This document shows, one piece after another, positions 17,752-27,244 of a DNA stretch of 64,000 nucleotides; positions within the stretch are counted from its first letter, which is position 1; each line of letters opens with the position of its first letter. This DNA comes from Paracoccus sp. SCSIO 75233 (lineage in GTDB: Bacteria; Pseudomonadota; Alphaproteobacteria; Rhodobacterales; Rhodobacteraceae): positions 1-64,000 of the forward strand of contig NZ_CP115762.1 of the NCBI RefSeq assembly GCF_027912675.1, in the 5' to 3' direction. The translations under genes and the position numbers were made by a program. The notes beneath the pieces were generated by a model. It was given only the letters and a program-made list of their open reading frames with translations. It was not told the origin of the DNA and did not search any database.

Positions 17752-20406
17752 ATGTCCACGACGTGCCGGTCCACGCTTATTGTCTATGGACGACACGCAA
17801 TGCGGGAGGCCCGCCTTGTGGCAGCCCGCAGCGGTCAACATGGCCTCCAGATCATGTCGTTCGAACAAGCCACGGTGCGGCTCGCGGGCGGTTTCGCCCG
17901 CGCAATCGACGAAGAAAGCCTGCGCGCGGCGATCCAGACGGTCCTCCCTGAAACACCGATGGGCGAATTGGAAGATATCAAGATGCTGCCGGGCATGATC
18001 GGTGCGGCCGCCGACACACTGCACAAGGCGTGGCGGGCCGGTATCGATCTCGCTTCCCGTTTAGGTGATCATCCAAGGCTTGAAGCCATCGCTCGCCTGG
18101 AGGCCGCTGTCCTTGCCGAACTTCCGGGCGGAATGATGCGGCCGGTCGATATTGTCGCCGCAGCCATCAGCCGGATCACCCATGCGCCCGCCATATTCGG
18201 CTCGATGGAAATCGCCGGACTGACCGAACTGTCTCCCTGCTGGCGGCCTCTACTGAAGGCGCTCGCCGAGCACACCCCCATGCAATGGACGTCAGGTCCC
18301 CGCCCTGTCCCGGCCTGGCTCAAGGAAAGCGGCGTTCCTGTCGCTCGAGGCGATGCTGAGGCGCCGGCCATTCGATCCGTCAGTGCCGCGACCGCTTACC
18401 ATGAGGCAGTCGAGACACTGCGTTGGGTCCGGTCGCTGCTCGCGTCGGGCGTACCGCCCGCCGACATTGCCATCGCCACCGCGTCGCCGGCCGACTACGA
18501 CGATCACTTTCTCGCGTTGCGCGCCGATGCCAATATCGATCTGCATTTCGTTCATGGCGTCCCGGCCGTCACCACACGTGACGGACAAGCGGCAGCGGCA
18601 CTCGCCGACATCATCGTGCGCGGCCTTTCGCAGTCGCGCTTGCGCCGTCTCGCCGCCCTGTGCGGCGATTCTGCACCTATGGCTTCCCTTCCCGATGACT
18701 GGATGCGCGTCCTTCCAAGCGATGCACCCTTGTCAACACCGTCCGCCTGGAACCAACTGCTGGCGCGCCTCGCGCCAGACGACTGGCCCGACGGCATGGA
18801 TCACGCCCCGGTGCTGCGTGCTGCGGTCGATCTGCTGGCAAAGGGACCGGACGCGGCACAGGAAATCGGCGAAGCCTTCCTCAAGGGCCGGGCATTGTCC
18901 ATCTGGCGCAAAGCCCTTCTGGCAGGGCCCGCCGGCGCGATCGACAGCACGCTGGAAACACTGAAACAGGATGACGGGCTCGAGGCCTCCGTCTCCGTGG
19001 CCTGGATGCCGGCCAGCGCGCTCGCCGCGTCGCCGCGACGCTTCGCTCGGCTGATCGGTCTCAATTCCTCCCGCTGGCCACGCGGGATCGCCGAAGATCG
19101 GCTGATCCCGGACCACATTATTCCAACGGGCGAGCTCGACCCGCTTCCCGTCAATCTGGCAGATCGCCGTGACTTTGATACGATCCTCGCCACTACGGGC
19201 AGCGACGTCGTCCTCTCCCGCGCCCGACGCGACAGCGACGGCAGATTGCTGGGTCGCAGCCCCGGCCTCGCCACCTATGACGAGGATGCCTATCTGCGGC
19301 GCAACGCCGTTCCCGCCCATGCCTTCAGTGAAACCGACCGGCTGATGGCGCGGCCGCAGGAATTCGCTGCCGATCCCCAGGCATTGAGTGCGCGTTCCTG
19401 CTGGCGCGATTGGCGCATGGCCGATGTGACAGCTCATGATGGCCTGGTCAGGTCCGATCATCCTTTGGTTCTCGCGATCCTCGGGCGGACTCAGTCGGCA
19501 AGCTCGCTCAAGACACTGCTGCGCAGCCCCCTCAATTTCCTCTGGCGCTATGCTCTCGGTTGGAAATCCTCGCAAGGCAGTGCCGAGCCGCTCGTGCTTG
19601 ACGCCCTGCAAACCGGCGACCTCATCCATCTCGTCCTCGACCGTGCCCTGCGAAACCTCGAAGCGACGGGCGGCCTGGCGTTGGCCGACGTGGCTGCCAT
19701 TCAGGCTGCGGTAGACGAAGCCGCTGGTGCCGTGGCTGCCGAGTGGGAAAGCGAGCGGCCCGTTCCGCCCGCTGTTATCTGGGGCCGCACGCTTGGGGAC
19801 GCGCGCGCTCTTGCCGGACAGGCGCTTGCCTATGGCAATGATCATTTGCCGGGCAGCCGATCCTTTGGCGAAGTCCCGTTCGGCGGGTCCGAGCCCAAGT
19901 CGGAGGCGGCATTGCCCTGGGACGCCAGTGTGGCGGTGATCATCCCCGACACCGGATTTCACATTGCCGGCTATATCGACCGGCTCGACATCGCTGATGA
20001 CGGCAGCCGGGCACTCGTGCGCGACTACAAGACCGGCAAGCCGCCCAAAGGCGACATCCGTGTAAACGGCGGCCGCGAGCTTCAGCGTTGCCTTTATGCC
20101 TTCGCCGTCAAGGCGCTCCTGGGCGACCACATCGCGATCAGCGCCTCGCTGCTCTATCCGCGTGAACCGCTCGATCTCCAGCTCGACGAGCCGGACATCG
20201 TCCTGGCGGAGATCAAGGCATATCTGCGGGCGGCGAGAACCGCATTGGCCAGCGGCGCGGCACTGCCCGGGCCGGATACCGGAGGCGACTACGACGATCT
20301 CGCTTTTGCCCTGCCGGCAAACGCAGGCGCCACCTACTGCAAACGCAAACAAGCCGCCTCGACCGAGCGGCTCAGTGAGGTCGCGCCGATCTGGGAGGCG
20401 GAATGA
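17752..20406 (+). CDS. AddB-like protein with C-terminal PD-(D/E)XK nuclease
   Basis: This 884-residue protein resembles AddB/RecC-type subunits: a long N-terminal region without a clear Walker A motif and a C-terminal RecB-family nuclease. The nuclease core shows GFHIAGYIDRLDIADDG, then RALVRDYKTGKPP (D...DxK) and an RELQRCLYAFAV helix. Near the end GATYCKRKQ has a single Cys, so the AddB iron-sulfur cluster seems absent. ATG 17752 is preferred to the TTG at 17746 because AAAGGAAC precedes it. It overlaps the next gene by ATGA, indicating a complex of the two products. Confidence 0.8.
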   Translation: MSTTCRSTLIVYGRHAMREARLVAARSGQHGLQIMSFEQATVRLAGGFARAIDEESLRAAIQTVLPETPMGELEDIKMLPGMIGAAADTLHKAWRAGIDLASRLGDHPRLEAIARLEAAVLAELPGGMMRPVDIVAAAISRITHAPAIFGSMEIAGLTELSPCWRPLLKALAEHTPMQWTSGPRPVPAWLKESGVPVARGDAEAPAIRSVSAATAYHEAVETLRWVRSLLASGVPPADIAIATASPADYDDHFLALRADANIDLHFVHGVPAVTTRDGQAAAALADIIVRGLSQSRLRRLAALCGDSAPMASLPDDWMRVLPSDAPLSTPSAWNQLLARLAPDDWPDGMDHAPVLRAAVDLLAKGPDAAQEIGEAFLKGRALSIWRKALLAGPAGAIDSTLETLKQDDGLEASVSVAWMPASALAASPRRFARLIGLNSSRWPRGIAEDRLIPDHIIPTGELDPLPVNLADRRDFDTILATTGSDVVLSRARRDSDGRLLGRSPGLATYDEDAYLRRNAVPAHAFSETDRLMARPQEFAADPQALSARSCWRDWRMADVTAHDGLVRSDHPLVLAILGRTQSASSLKTLLRSPLNFLWRYALGWKSSQGSAEPLVLDALQTGDLIHLVLDRALRNLEATGGLALADVAAIQAAVDEAAGAVAAEWESERPVPPAVIWGRTLGDARALAGQALAYGNDHLPGSRSFGEVPFGGSEPKSEAALPWDASVAVIIPDTGFHIAGYIDRLDIADDGSRALVRDYKTGKPPKGDIRVNGGRELQRCLYAFAVKALLGDHIAISASLLYPREPLDLQLDEPDIVLAEIKAYLRAARTALASGAALPGPDTGGDYDDLAFALPANAGATYCKRKQAASTERLSEVAPIWEAE

Positions 20407-23400
20407 TGAGCAGCGTGAAAGTTCTGAATGATGATGGCGCCCGGCATGACGCGATCAGCCGTCATGACCGATCCATTCTGGTTGAGGCCGGCGCGGGATC
20501 GGGCAAGACCGCCGTGATGGCCGGCTGGATCGCTGTCATGCTGGCGCAGGGTGTCGCGCCAAGTTCCATCGCGGCAGTCACGTTTACCGAACTGGCGGCC
20601 AGCGAGCTCCTCCTGCGGGTTCGGGATTTCGTCGAAGATCTCGCCGCCGGCCATATCGCACCGGAGCTCCGCGCCGGCTTGCCGGAGGGACTGTCTGCGG
20701 CACAGCGCGAGAATCTGATGTCGGCCAGCACGGCGATCGACGAAATCACCTGCTCGACCATCCACGGCTTCTGCCAGCGATTGATCAAGCCCTACCCGGC
20801 GGAAGCGGATATCGATCCGGGCGCAGCGGTCATCGACCGCAACCAGGCCGATCTCAACTTCCTCGAAATCGTCGAAGGCTGGCTGCGCGAGCGATTGTCT
20901 GGCGATCAGGGCGGCGTCCTCGCCGAGATGGTGCTGCATAACCCGGGAGAGACCGTCGCTCTGATGCACAAGATCGCCGAAGCCCTCCGGCGGTCGAGGA
21001 AACTGGTCGCACCGCAGGCGATGCCCTTTGCAGGTCACCTGCAAGCCTTCCAGCAGGCGGCCGACGAACTTTCGGCCTTTGTGCAAGGCGCCGGCGTTGA
21101 TGAGCCGGAAACGGAGGTCTTCGCCGTGCGCTTTTCTGAAATGGCGGCCGCCCTTCCATCGGTTACAGATGGTTCCACGCCCGCCGGGCTCGTCGGGTTG
21201 CTGGTTGCACGCCCGCATCCCGACCTTACGACCGGGACGGGCAGCTTTTACGCCTACCGCAAGAAGGGCAAATGGGCGGCAGCGGCAAAGCAGGCAGGGC
21301 TGTCCAAGGCAGACGGCGACAGGCTGAACGATACGGCCAGCGGTTTGTACGAAGCGTGCTGTGCCGCATGGGCCGCACTACTCCAAGTGGTTTCCGGCCA
21401 GGTCCTCACGACATTGATCGACGAAGCAGGCACAATCCTTGCGCGCTATCGTGAGCACAAGCGCGCCAGCGCCCAGCTCGATTTTGACGATCTCATCTAC
21501 GCCGCGCGCGACCTGTTGCGCGACCATGAAACTGTGCGACAGGCGCTCGGCCAGAGGTATTCAAAGGTCTTGGTCGACGAGTTTCAGGACACCGACCCGC
21601 TCCAGGCCGAAATCTTCTGGCGTCTATGCGGTGATCCCGGTGATGATCCGCAGGACTGGACGCGTTTCCGGATTCGGCCGGGCGCACTCTTCTTGGTTGG
21701 CGACCCCAAGCAGGCAATCTATCGCTTCCGCGGCGCGGATGTCGGCGCTTACGTCCAGGCTCGCACGGCCTTCTCGACACAGGACGCGGACGGCCTCGTC
21801 TCGATCTCGACCAATTTCCGTTCCTGTGCCTCGATCCTCACCTTCGTCAACGAACGGTTCGAGACTGTCCTGTCGGCTGATGGCCAGCCCGGCTTCACAG
21901 CGCTTGATCCCTTCCACGACGATCCGGTAGACGGCGTCTGCGTCTCTGCGATCGATATCGCGGTCGCTGACGAGAACGGCAAGGCCAGTGCCGAGCAACG
22001 ACGCGACGCCGAAGCCGAAGCGGTGGCTGAACTTTGCGCACGCTTGATCGGCAGCCATCCGGTCCAGGATCGCAAAGCCGGTGCACAACGCCCCTGCCAG
22101 CCGGGCGACATCGCCTTGCTCGCCCCGACCGGCGCGGAACTCTGGCGCTATGAAGAAGCCCTTGAGCTCCGGGGCATCCCGGTCGCAACCCAGGCCGGCA
22201 AAGGTCTGTTTCGCCGGCAGGAAGTGCAGGACCTTATCGCGATCACGCGAGTTCTCGCCGATCGTCGTGATACGCTGGCGCTCGGCGCATTGCTGCGCGG
22301 CCCGCTTGTCGGGCTCAGCGAAGAGGAGCTTCTGGACATCGTCTGGGCGCTTCCGCGTTCGGAAGAAGAACCCGTCCGGATCCCACGGCTCGACCTCGGC
22401 GTCGACCCCGCGGCAATAGTGCATCCGCTGGCGCGCGATGTGATCGAGCGGCTGCAAGGGCTCCAGAAACGCGCCAAAAGCACGACACCACACGTTCTTC
22501 TTTCGCAGGCCGTCGACGTCCTTCGGGTACGCCCGGTTCTTCTGGAGCGGCATCGCGGTCAGGCAGAACGAGCACTTGCCAATGTCGATCTCTATCTCAG
22601 CCTCGCCGTCAGCTATGCGGTACGGGGTCTGCGGGCCTTTTCCGAGGCAATGACGGCGGCATGGGCGGATGAGGCCCGCGCGGTGGAAGGCCGGCCCGAT
22701 GCGCAGGAAGAAGCCGTCGCCCTCAACACGATGCATGCCGCGAAAGGTCTTGAATGGCCGGTCGTCATCCCCATCAACACTATGACAGGGGTAATGGCGC
22801 CCGACAGCGCTGTGACCGATCGCCAGACTGATACCTTCTACTGCCCGGTTCTGGGTGTCCCTCCGTCCGGCTATGACGCGGCGCGGCAGGCAGAGAAGGA
22901 TGAACTGGACTGCGAGCGGGTCCGGCTCTGGTATGTCGCAGCAACCCGCGCCCGGGAACTCCTGGTCTTGCCGCGGCTCGACGTAACGCCTTCGAAATCA
23001 GCCTGGATTGGCCTGGTGGACCTGTCCCTGACAGATCTCCCTCACCTTGACCTGTCGCATCTGCCGCTCGACACGATCGCGGCGAAAGCCGATACAGAAA
23101 ACGGTCAGACACGGGAGAGTTTCGCCACTGAGGCTGGTGCGATTGTCGAAAGGCAGATGCATCTGACCTGGCTTGCGCCGAGCCGCGACGAGACGACAAC
23201 AGGTTCAGTGCTTCAGGAAGAAGAACCGGACATCTGGGCCGGTTCGGCTGATGCTCAGGTGCCGGACGCCGACGCGCTCGCCTCCATCCGGGGCGGACGC
23301 GAGCGTGGCTTGATCCTTCACAAGCTCATGGAAGAAGTCCTGACAGGGGAATGCAACGAGGCCGACGAGGCGCTCACCGCGCGTGCTGGAGACCTCATTT

Positions 23401-23798
23401 CTGCGCTCGGCAAGGAGCCTTCCTCCGATCCGGCGGACGGGCTTTCGCCTGAGGAACTGGCCGGTTGCGTGACGCGAACGCTGGCCTTGTCGGAGGTGGC
23501 GGCATTGCGTCCCTCATTGCTCGCTGAGTTTCCGGTCTATGCCTTTCAGCAAGAGGAGGCCGAACTGGTTGCGACGGCGGGCATCGCGGACGCGATTTCG
23601 GTTAATCCGGAAGGTCGGCCAGCCGTCGTGATCGACTGGAAGAGCGACGTGAATCCCGCCCAGGAGACGCTTGATCACTATCGGGCTCAGCTGCGTGCCT
23701 ATCTCGATATGACCGGAGCCGAACGGGGCCTGATCGTTCTGATGACGAACGGGACGGTGATCACCGTCCCGCCTTCTCCGCAGACGATTGCGGCATAG
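20403..23798 (+). CDS. AddA-like UvrD helicase-nuclease
   Basis: This 1131-residue SF1 helicase has Walker A VEAGAGSGKTAVM at about residue 28 and motif II VLVDEFQDTDPLQAEIF. Later motifs are VGDPKQAIYRFRGADV and NTMHAAKGLEWPVV. A RecB-type nuclease at the C-terminus has PAVVIDWKSDVNP with the DxK core and the HYRAQLRAYLDMT helix. With the preceding gene it makes an AddAB-like helicase-nuclease. Its place in a defence operon, with no other repair genes, argues against a housekeeping repair role. Confidence 0.85.
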   Translation: MMSSVKVLNDDGARHDAISRHDRSILVEAGAGSGKTAVMAGWIAVMLAQGVAPSSIAAVTFTELAASELLLRVRDFVEDLAAGHIAPELRAGLPEGLSAAQRENLMSASTAIDEITCSTIHGFCQRLIKPYPAEADIDPGAAVIDRNQADLNFLEIVEGWLRERLSGDQGGVLAEMVLHNPGETVALMHKIAEALRRSRKLVAPQAMPFAGHLQAFQQAADELSAFVQGAGVDEPETEVFAVRFSEMAAALPSVTDGSTPAGLVGLLVARPHPDLTTGTGSFYAYRKKGKWAAAAKQAGLSKADGDRLNDTASGLYEACCAAWAALLQVVSGQVLTTLIDEAGTILARYREHKRASAQLDFDDLIYAARDLLRDHETVRQALGQRYSKVLVDEFQDTDPLQAEIFWRLCGDPGDDPQDWTRFRIRPGALFLVGDPKQAIYRFRGADVGAYVQARTAFSTQDADGLVSISTNFRSCASILTFVNERFETVLSADGQPGFTALDPFHDDPVDGVCVSAIDIAVADENGKASAEQRRDAEAEAVAELCARLIGSHPVQDRKAGAQRPCQPGDIALLAPTGAELWRYEEALELRGIPVATQAGKGLFRRQEVQDLIAITRVLADRRDTLALGALLRGPLVGLSEEELLDIVWALPRSEEEPVRIPRLDLGVDPAAIVHPLARDVIERLQGLQKRAKSTTPHVLLSQAVDVLRVRPVLLERHRGQAERALANVDLYLSLAVSYAVRGLRAFSEAMTAAWADEARAVEGRPDAQEEAVALNTMHAAKGLEWPVVIPINTMTGVMAPDSAVTDRQTDTFYCPVLGVPPSGYDAARQAEKDELDCERVRLWYVAATRARELLVLPRLDVTPSKSAWIGLVDLSLTDLPHLDLSHLPLDTIAAKADTENGQTRESFATEAGAIVERQMHLTWLAPSRDETTTGSVLQEEEPDIWAGSADAQVPDADALASIRGGRERGLILHKLMEEVLTGECNEADEALTARAGDLISALGKEPSSDPADGLSPEELAGCVTRTLALSEVAALRPSLLAEFPVYAFQQEEAELVATAGIADAISVNPEGRPAVVIDWKSDVNPAQETLDHYRAQLRAYLDMTGAERGLIVLMTNGTVITVPPSPQTIAA

Positions 23799-23812
23799 CC
23801 GAGGACGCGACC

Positions 23813-26800
23813 ATGGCCTCCCGCAAGCGCACCGAGCCCGTCCAAGATGATCTCTTCAATCCCGAAGTCGAACTGCTGCTGCCTGCTCGGCTTGCGATAG
23901 AGGGCAAGGCCCTGGGAAGCCCTATACGCCAATTGGCGGCTCCGCCGCAGCGCGTACGGTGCCGTCTGCGTGCCTTTTCAATCCGCCGTGTGACTGGTCA
24001 TGAAACCACGCTGCCGTCTGGCGAGATACTGAAGATCATCAACGCGAAGACCGCTACGTCGCTGGAGGCGGAGCTCATTCTTCTGGTCCCCGGCGCGAGT
24101 GAGCCGGCGCAGATCGTAGAAGCACTCGACGCCGGCGAAGGCCGGTGGATGGCCCCGTTGCCCATCCGCATCGACACGTTGAGTCGCCAAGCGCGGGTCG
24201 AACGGCTGGCCGCGGTTTCGGCATCTTGGTCGGGCGCCTTTCATCTCCGCGAGGGACGAGCAGCCGAAAACGAGCGGCCAGCCCAGCTCGGTCTGCGACG
24301 TCCTCAAATCGGCGCACTGCACGCGGCTTTGGCCCATGCGACGCGATCGATCGATCCGGCCACCATCGTCATGCCGACGGGCACCGGCAAGACGGAAACC
24401 ATGCTCGCGCTCAACGTCCACCAGCGCTTCGAGAGGCTACTGGTCGTAGTGCCGACGGACGCCCTTCGAGAGCAGATCGCGGGCAAGTTCGAGACCTTCG
24501 GCGTGCTGAGGCAACAGCAATGCCTGGAAGACAAGGCAGCATTTCCAGTGGTGATGCGCCTTTCGCACATTCCGACGAGGCTAGCCGACGTGGATGAGAT
24601 CTTCGACAGTGCCAATGTCATCGTCACAACGATGCAGATCGCCGGTCGCGCCGAAGCGGCGGTCCAGGAGCGGATGGCGGCACGCGCCTCGGCGCTGTTT
24701 ATCGACGAGGCTCATCACATCGGCGCCCCGACATGGGCGCGCTTTCGGGGCCTATTCGCGGACCGTGAGCCACCGCTCCCGATCGTCCAGTTCACCGCCA
24801 CACCATTCCGTGAGGACGGCCGGCGCGTCGACGGCGAGTTCATCTACACCTATCCGCTCAAGAAGGCGCAGGCCGAAGGCTATTTCAAGCCGATTCGCTT
24901 CGAGGCTGTCTTCGGGCTCGATCAGGCAGACGCCGATCTCGCGATCGCGGGAAAGCTCGGCGAAGTCCTCCAGGGTGATCTGGACGTCGGCCTCAACCAT
25001 CTCGCCATGGCGCGTTGCCAAACTATCGACCGCGCCAGAGCCCTCCACCAGCTTTACAGCGAGATGTACCCAGAACTTCGTCCGGTCATCGTTCATAGCC
25101 AGCAGTCGATCCGTGAACGCCGTGCAAACCTTGCCGCTCTGCGGCGCTTCGAGAGCCGGATCATTGTCTGCGTGGACATGCTCGGCGAAGGTTTCGATCT
25201 GCCGGAACTGAAGATCGCCGCCCTGCACGACCCGCACAAGAGCATCGCCGTTACCATCCAGTTTGTCGGCCGCTTCACCCGCCAGGATCCACGCCTCGGC
25301 GACGCCACGGTCATCGCCAACACCGGCATTGACGACATTGATCGTTCGCTGGCTAAGCTCTATGCGGAGGATGCCGACTGGAATGCGCTGGTCGAGGCAC
25401 TCAGCACCGCGAAGATCGACCGGCAAGTCCGCCGTGCCGAGATGTTCAAGGGCTTTGTCGGCGACTTGAGCGACATTCCCCTGCAGACGCTCGAACCGAA
25501 GATGAACGCCGTCGTCTATCGCACCAACTGCGACGGTTGGGAGCCTTTGCGGGCCGAGGACTTATATAGTCCCGGCGTATATCTCGGCATGAAGGTCAAC
25601 CCACACCAGCGTGTCGCCATCTTCGTCACCCGCTCCGAAGAGCAGGCCGGCTGGACCACGGCCCAGCACGCGACCAATGTCACCTGGGACCTGCACATGA
25701 TGCATTGGGATGCCGATAGTCAGCTCCTATATATCAGCAGCTCGATCAAGGGACCGTATGACCGATTGGCCAAGGCGGTCTGCGGTGAGGCAGCGCGCCG
25801 GGTCGAGGGCGAGGAGGTCTTCCGCAGCCTGCATGGGTTCAATCGCCTGATCCTGCGCAATCTTGGCCTGACGCACCATCAGGGACGCGGTGTCCGCTAT
25901 TCCATGTATATGGGTGTCGATGTCGCCGACGGACTCGACACTGCGAAGTCCCAGTCGCGCATCAAGAACAACGTGTTCGCAACCGGTTTCCTCGACGGTG
26001 TTCCCGCCTCTCGTGGCTGTTCGGCCAAAGGCAAGTTCTGGTCGATTTCGCGGGTTCGCGATCTGACTGATTGGGTCGATTGGTCCGCGGATATCGGCAA
26101 AGCCGTCAAAGATCCAGGGATCACCACCGATGGCGTCTTCAAGAGTGCGATGCGACCTCGCCAGATCAGCGAACGCCCGCAGGTGCCTCCGGTCGCGATC
26201 CACTGGCCGGAATCGCTGTTGACGCAAATCGAGGACCGGATCGAAATCAGTTTCGGCGACAAACCTGTAGCCTTCGCTGAATGCGACATCGAGCTTCTGG
26301 ATCATGAACGCACGGGTCCATTGCGCTTCACGGTGCGCAGCGATAACCACATCGCCGAATTCGAAATCGTTTTTGCTGAAGGGGGTGCCAGCTATCCGCA
26401 GCGCTCTGGGCCGAAAACAACCGTCAAGGTCAGCGGCAAGACGAAGCCGCTCTCGGAATCCTTCGGCGAGGATTCCCCACAGATTGACTTTGGGGATGGT
26501 TCACTGCTGATCTACAGTCACCTTTATGCTCTGCCTGAAGGCGTCTTGGTGGAACCGTATTCCGCTGATCGGATCGAGGTTTGGGATTGGTCGGAGACCA
26601 ATATACGTGCCGAGGCGCAGGGTCCTGAAAAGCGGACTGACTCAGTGCAACGGCGCGTAATCGAGACATTGCTCGCAGAAGGCGACGCCTTTGACATCAT
26701 CTTCGACGATGATGGGGCTGGAGAGATCGCGGACGTCGTCACCCTTCGAGTGACTGAAGGTCTCGTCCAAGTGACGCTTCACCATTGCAAATACTCCAGT

Positions 26801-27151
26801 TCCGACACGCCCGGCGCGCGAGTGAAGGATCTCTATGAAGTTTGCGGGCAAGCGCAGAAATCCGCACGCTGGCGTGATCGGCCCAACAGAATGCTCATAC
26901 ATATGTTGAAGCGGGAGAAGATACGGCTGGAGAAGGGCCAGACTTCCCGCTTCGAACAGGGAACAGCCGCATTCCTCAAAAAGCTGAAAGCGAATTGGCA
27001 GGACTATCGCTACGAATTCGATGTGCGCATCGTTCAGCCTGGCCTATCGCGATCGGCTGTCACAGAGGAGGGACTGCATCTACTGGCCAGCGTGGAGACT
27101 TATCTCCTTGAAACGCGCGCCATGCGGCTGAAGGTTATCGCAAGCAGCTAG
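23813..27151 (+). CDS. Large SF2 helicase with possible C-terminal nuclease-like domain
   Basis: This 1112-residue protein has an SF2 helicase core. Walker A is TIVMPTGTGKTETML near residue 188, motif II is LFIDEAHHIG, and motif III is FTATPFREDGRR. Motifs V/VI follow as DMLGEGFDLPELKIAAL and IQFVGRFTR. Residues ~490-950 match nothing I recognise. Near the end EIADVVTLR...VQVTLHHCKYSSSD resembles a degenerate nuclease core (D...xxK), which is speculative. It starts 14 bp after the AddA-like gene and is last in the operon. Confidence 0.75.
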   Translation: MASRKRTEPVQDDLFNPEVELLLPARLAIEGKALGSPIRQLAAPPQRVRCRLRAFSIRRVTGHETTLPSGEILKIINAKTATSLEAELILLVPGASEPAQIVEALDAGEGRWMAPLPIRIDTLSRQARVERLAAVSASWSGAFHLREGRAAENERPAQLGLRRPQIGALHAALAHATRSIDPATIVMPTGTGKTETMLALNVHQRFERLLVVVPTDALREQIAGKFETFGVLRQQQCLEDKAAFPVVMRLSHIPTRLADVDEIFDSANVIVTTMQIAGRAEAAVQERMAARASALFIDEAHHIGAPTWARFRGLFADREPPLPIVQFTATPFREDGRRVDGEFIYTYPLKKAQAEGYFKPIRFEAVFGLDQADADLAIAGKLGEVLQGDLDVGLNHLAMARCQTIDRARALHQLYSEMYPELRPVIVHSQQSIRERRANLAALRRFESRIIVCVDMLGEGFDLPELKIAALHDPHKSIAVTIQFVGRFTRQDPRLGDATVIANTGIDDIDRSLAKLYAEDADWNALVEALSTAKIDRQVRRAEMFKGFVGDLSDIPLQTLEPKMNAVVYRTNCDGWEPLRAEDLYSPGVYLGMKVNPHQRVAIFVTRSEEQAGWTTAQHATNVTWDLHMMHWDADSQLLYISSSIKGPYDRLAKAVCGEAARRVEGEEVFRSLHGFNRLILRNLGLTHHQGRGVRYSMYMGVDVADGLDTAKSQSRIKNNVFATGFLDGVPASRGCSAKGKFWSISRVRDLTDWVDWSADIGKAVKDPGITTDGVFKSAMRPRQISERPQVPPVAIHWPESLLTQIEDRIEISFGDKPVAFAECDIELLDHERTGPLRFTVRSDNHIAEFEIVFAEGGASYPQRSGPKTTVKVSGKTKPLSESFGEDSPQIDFGDGSLLIYSHLYALPEGVLVEPYSADRIEVWDWSETNIRAEAQGPEKRTDSVQRRVIETLLAEGDAFDIIFDDDGAGEIADVVTLRVTEGLVQVTLHHCKYSSSDTPGARVKDLYEVCGQAQKSARWRDRPNRMLIHMLKREKIRLEKGQTSRFEQGTAAFLKKLKANWQDYRYEFDVRIVQPGLSRSAVTEEGLHLLASVETYLLETRAMRLKVIASS

Positions 27152-27244
27152 AAAGCCAACCTCCAGATAATGGCCCAACCCAATTGCAGTGGAGCGAACG
27201 AAATGTTCGGCGTCTTTCTCGTTGAGAGGTAAGCGGTGCGCCGT

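Noticed and set aside
18733..20352. 539-codon open frame on the minus strand
   Set aside because: It is antisense to the AddB-like nuclease gene, with composition typical of a shadow frame and no ribosome site or domain.
17746..23798. Housekeeping AddAB recombination-repair genes
   Set aside because: The position inside a defence operon, the absence of the AddB cysteine cluster and the coupling to a further helicase gene make a dedicated defence role more likely than repair.
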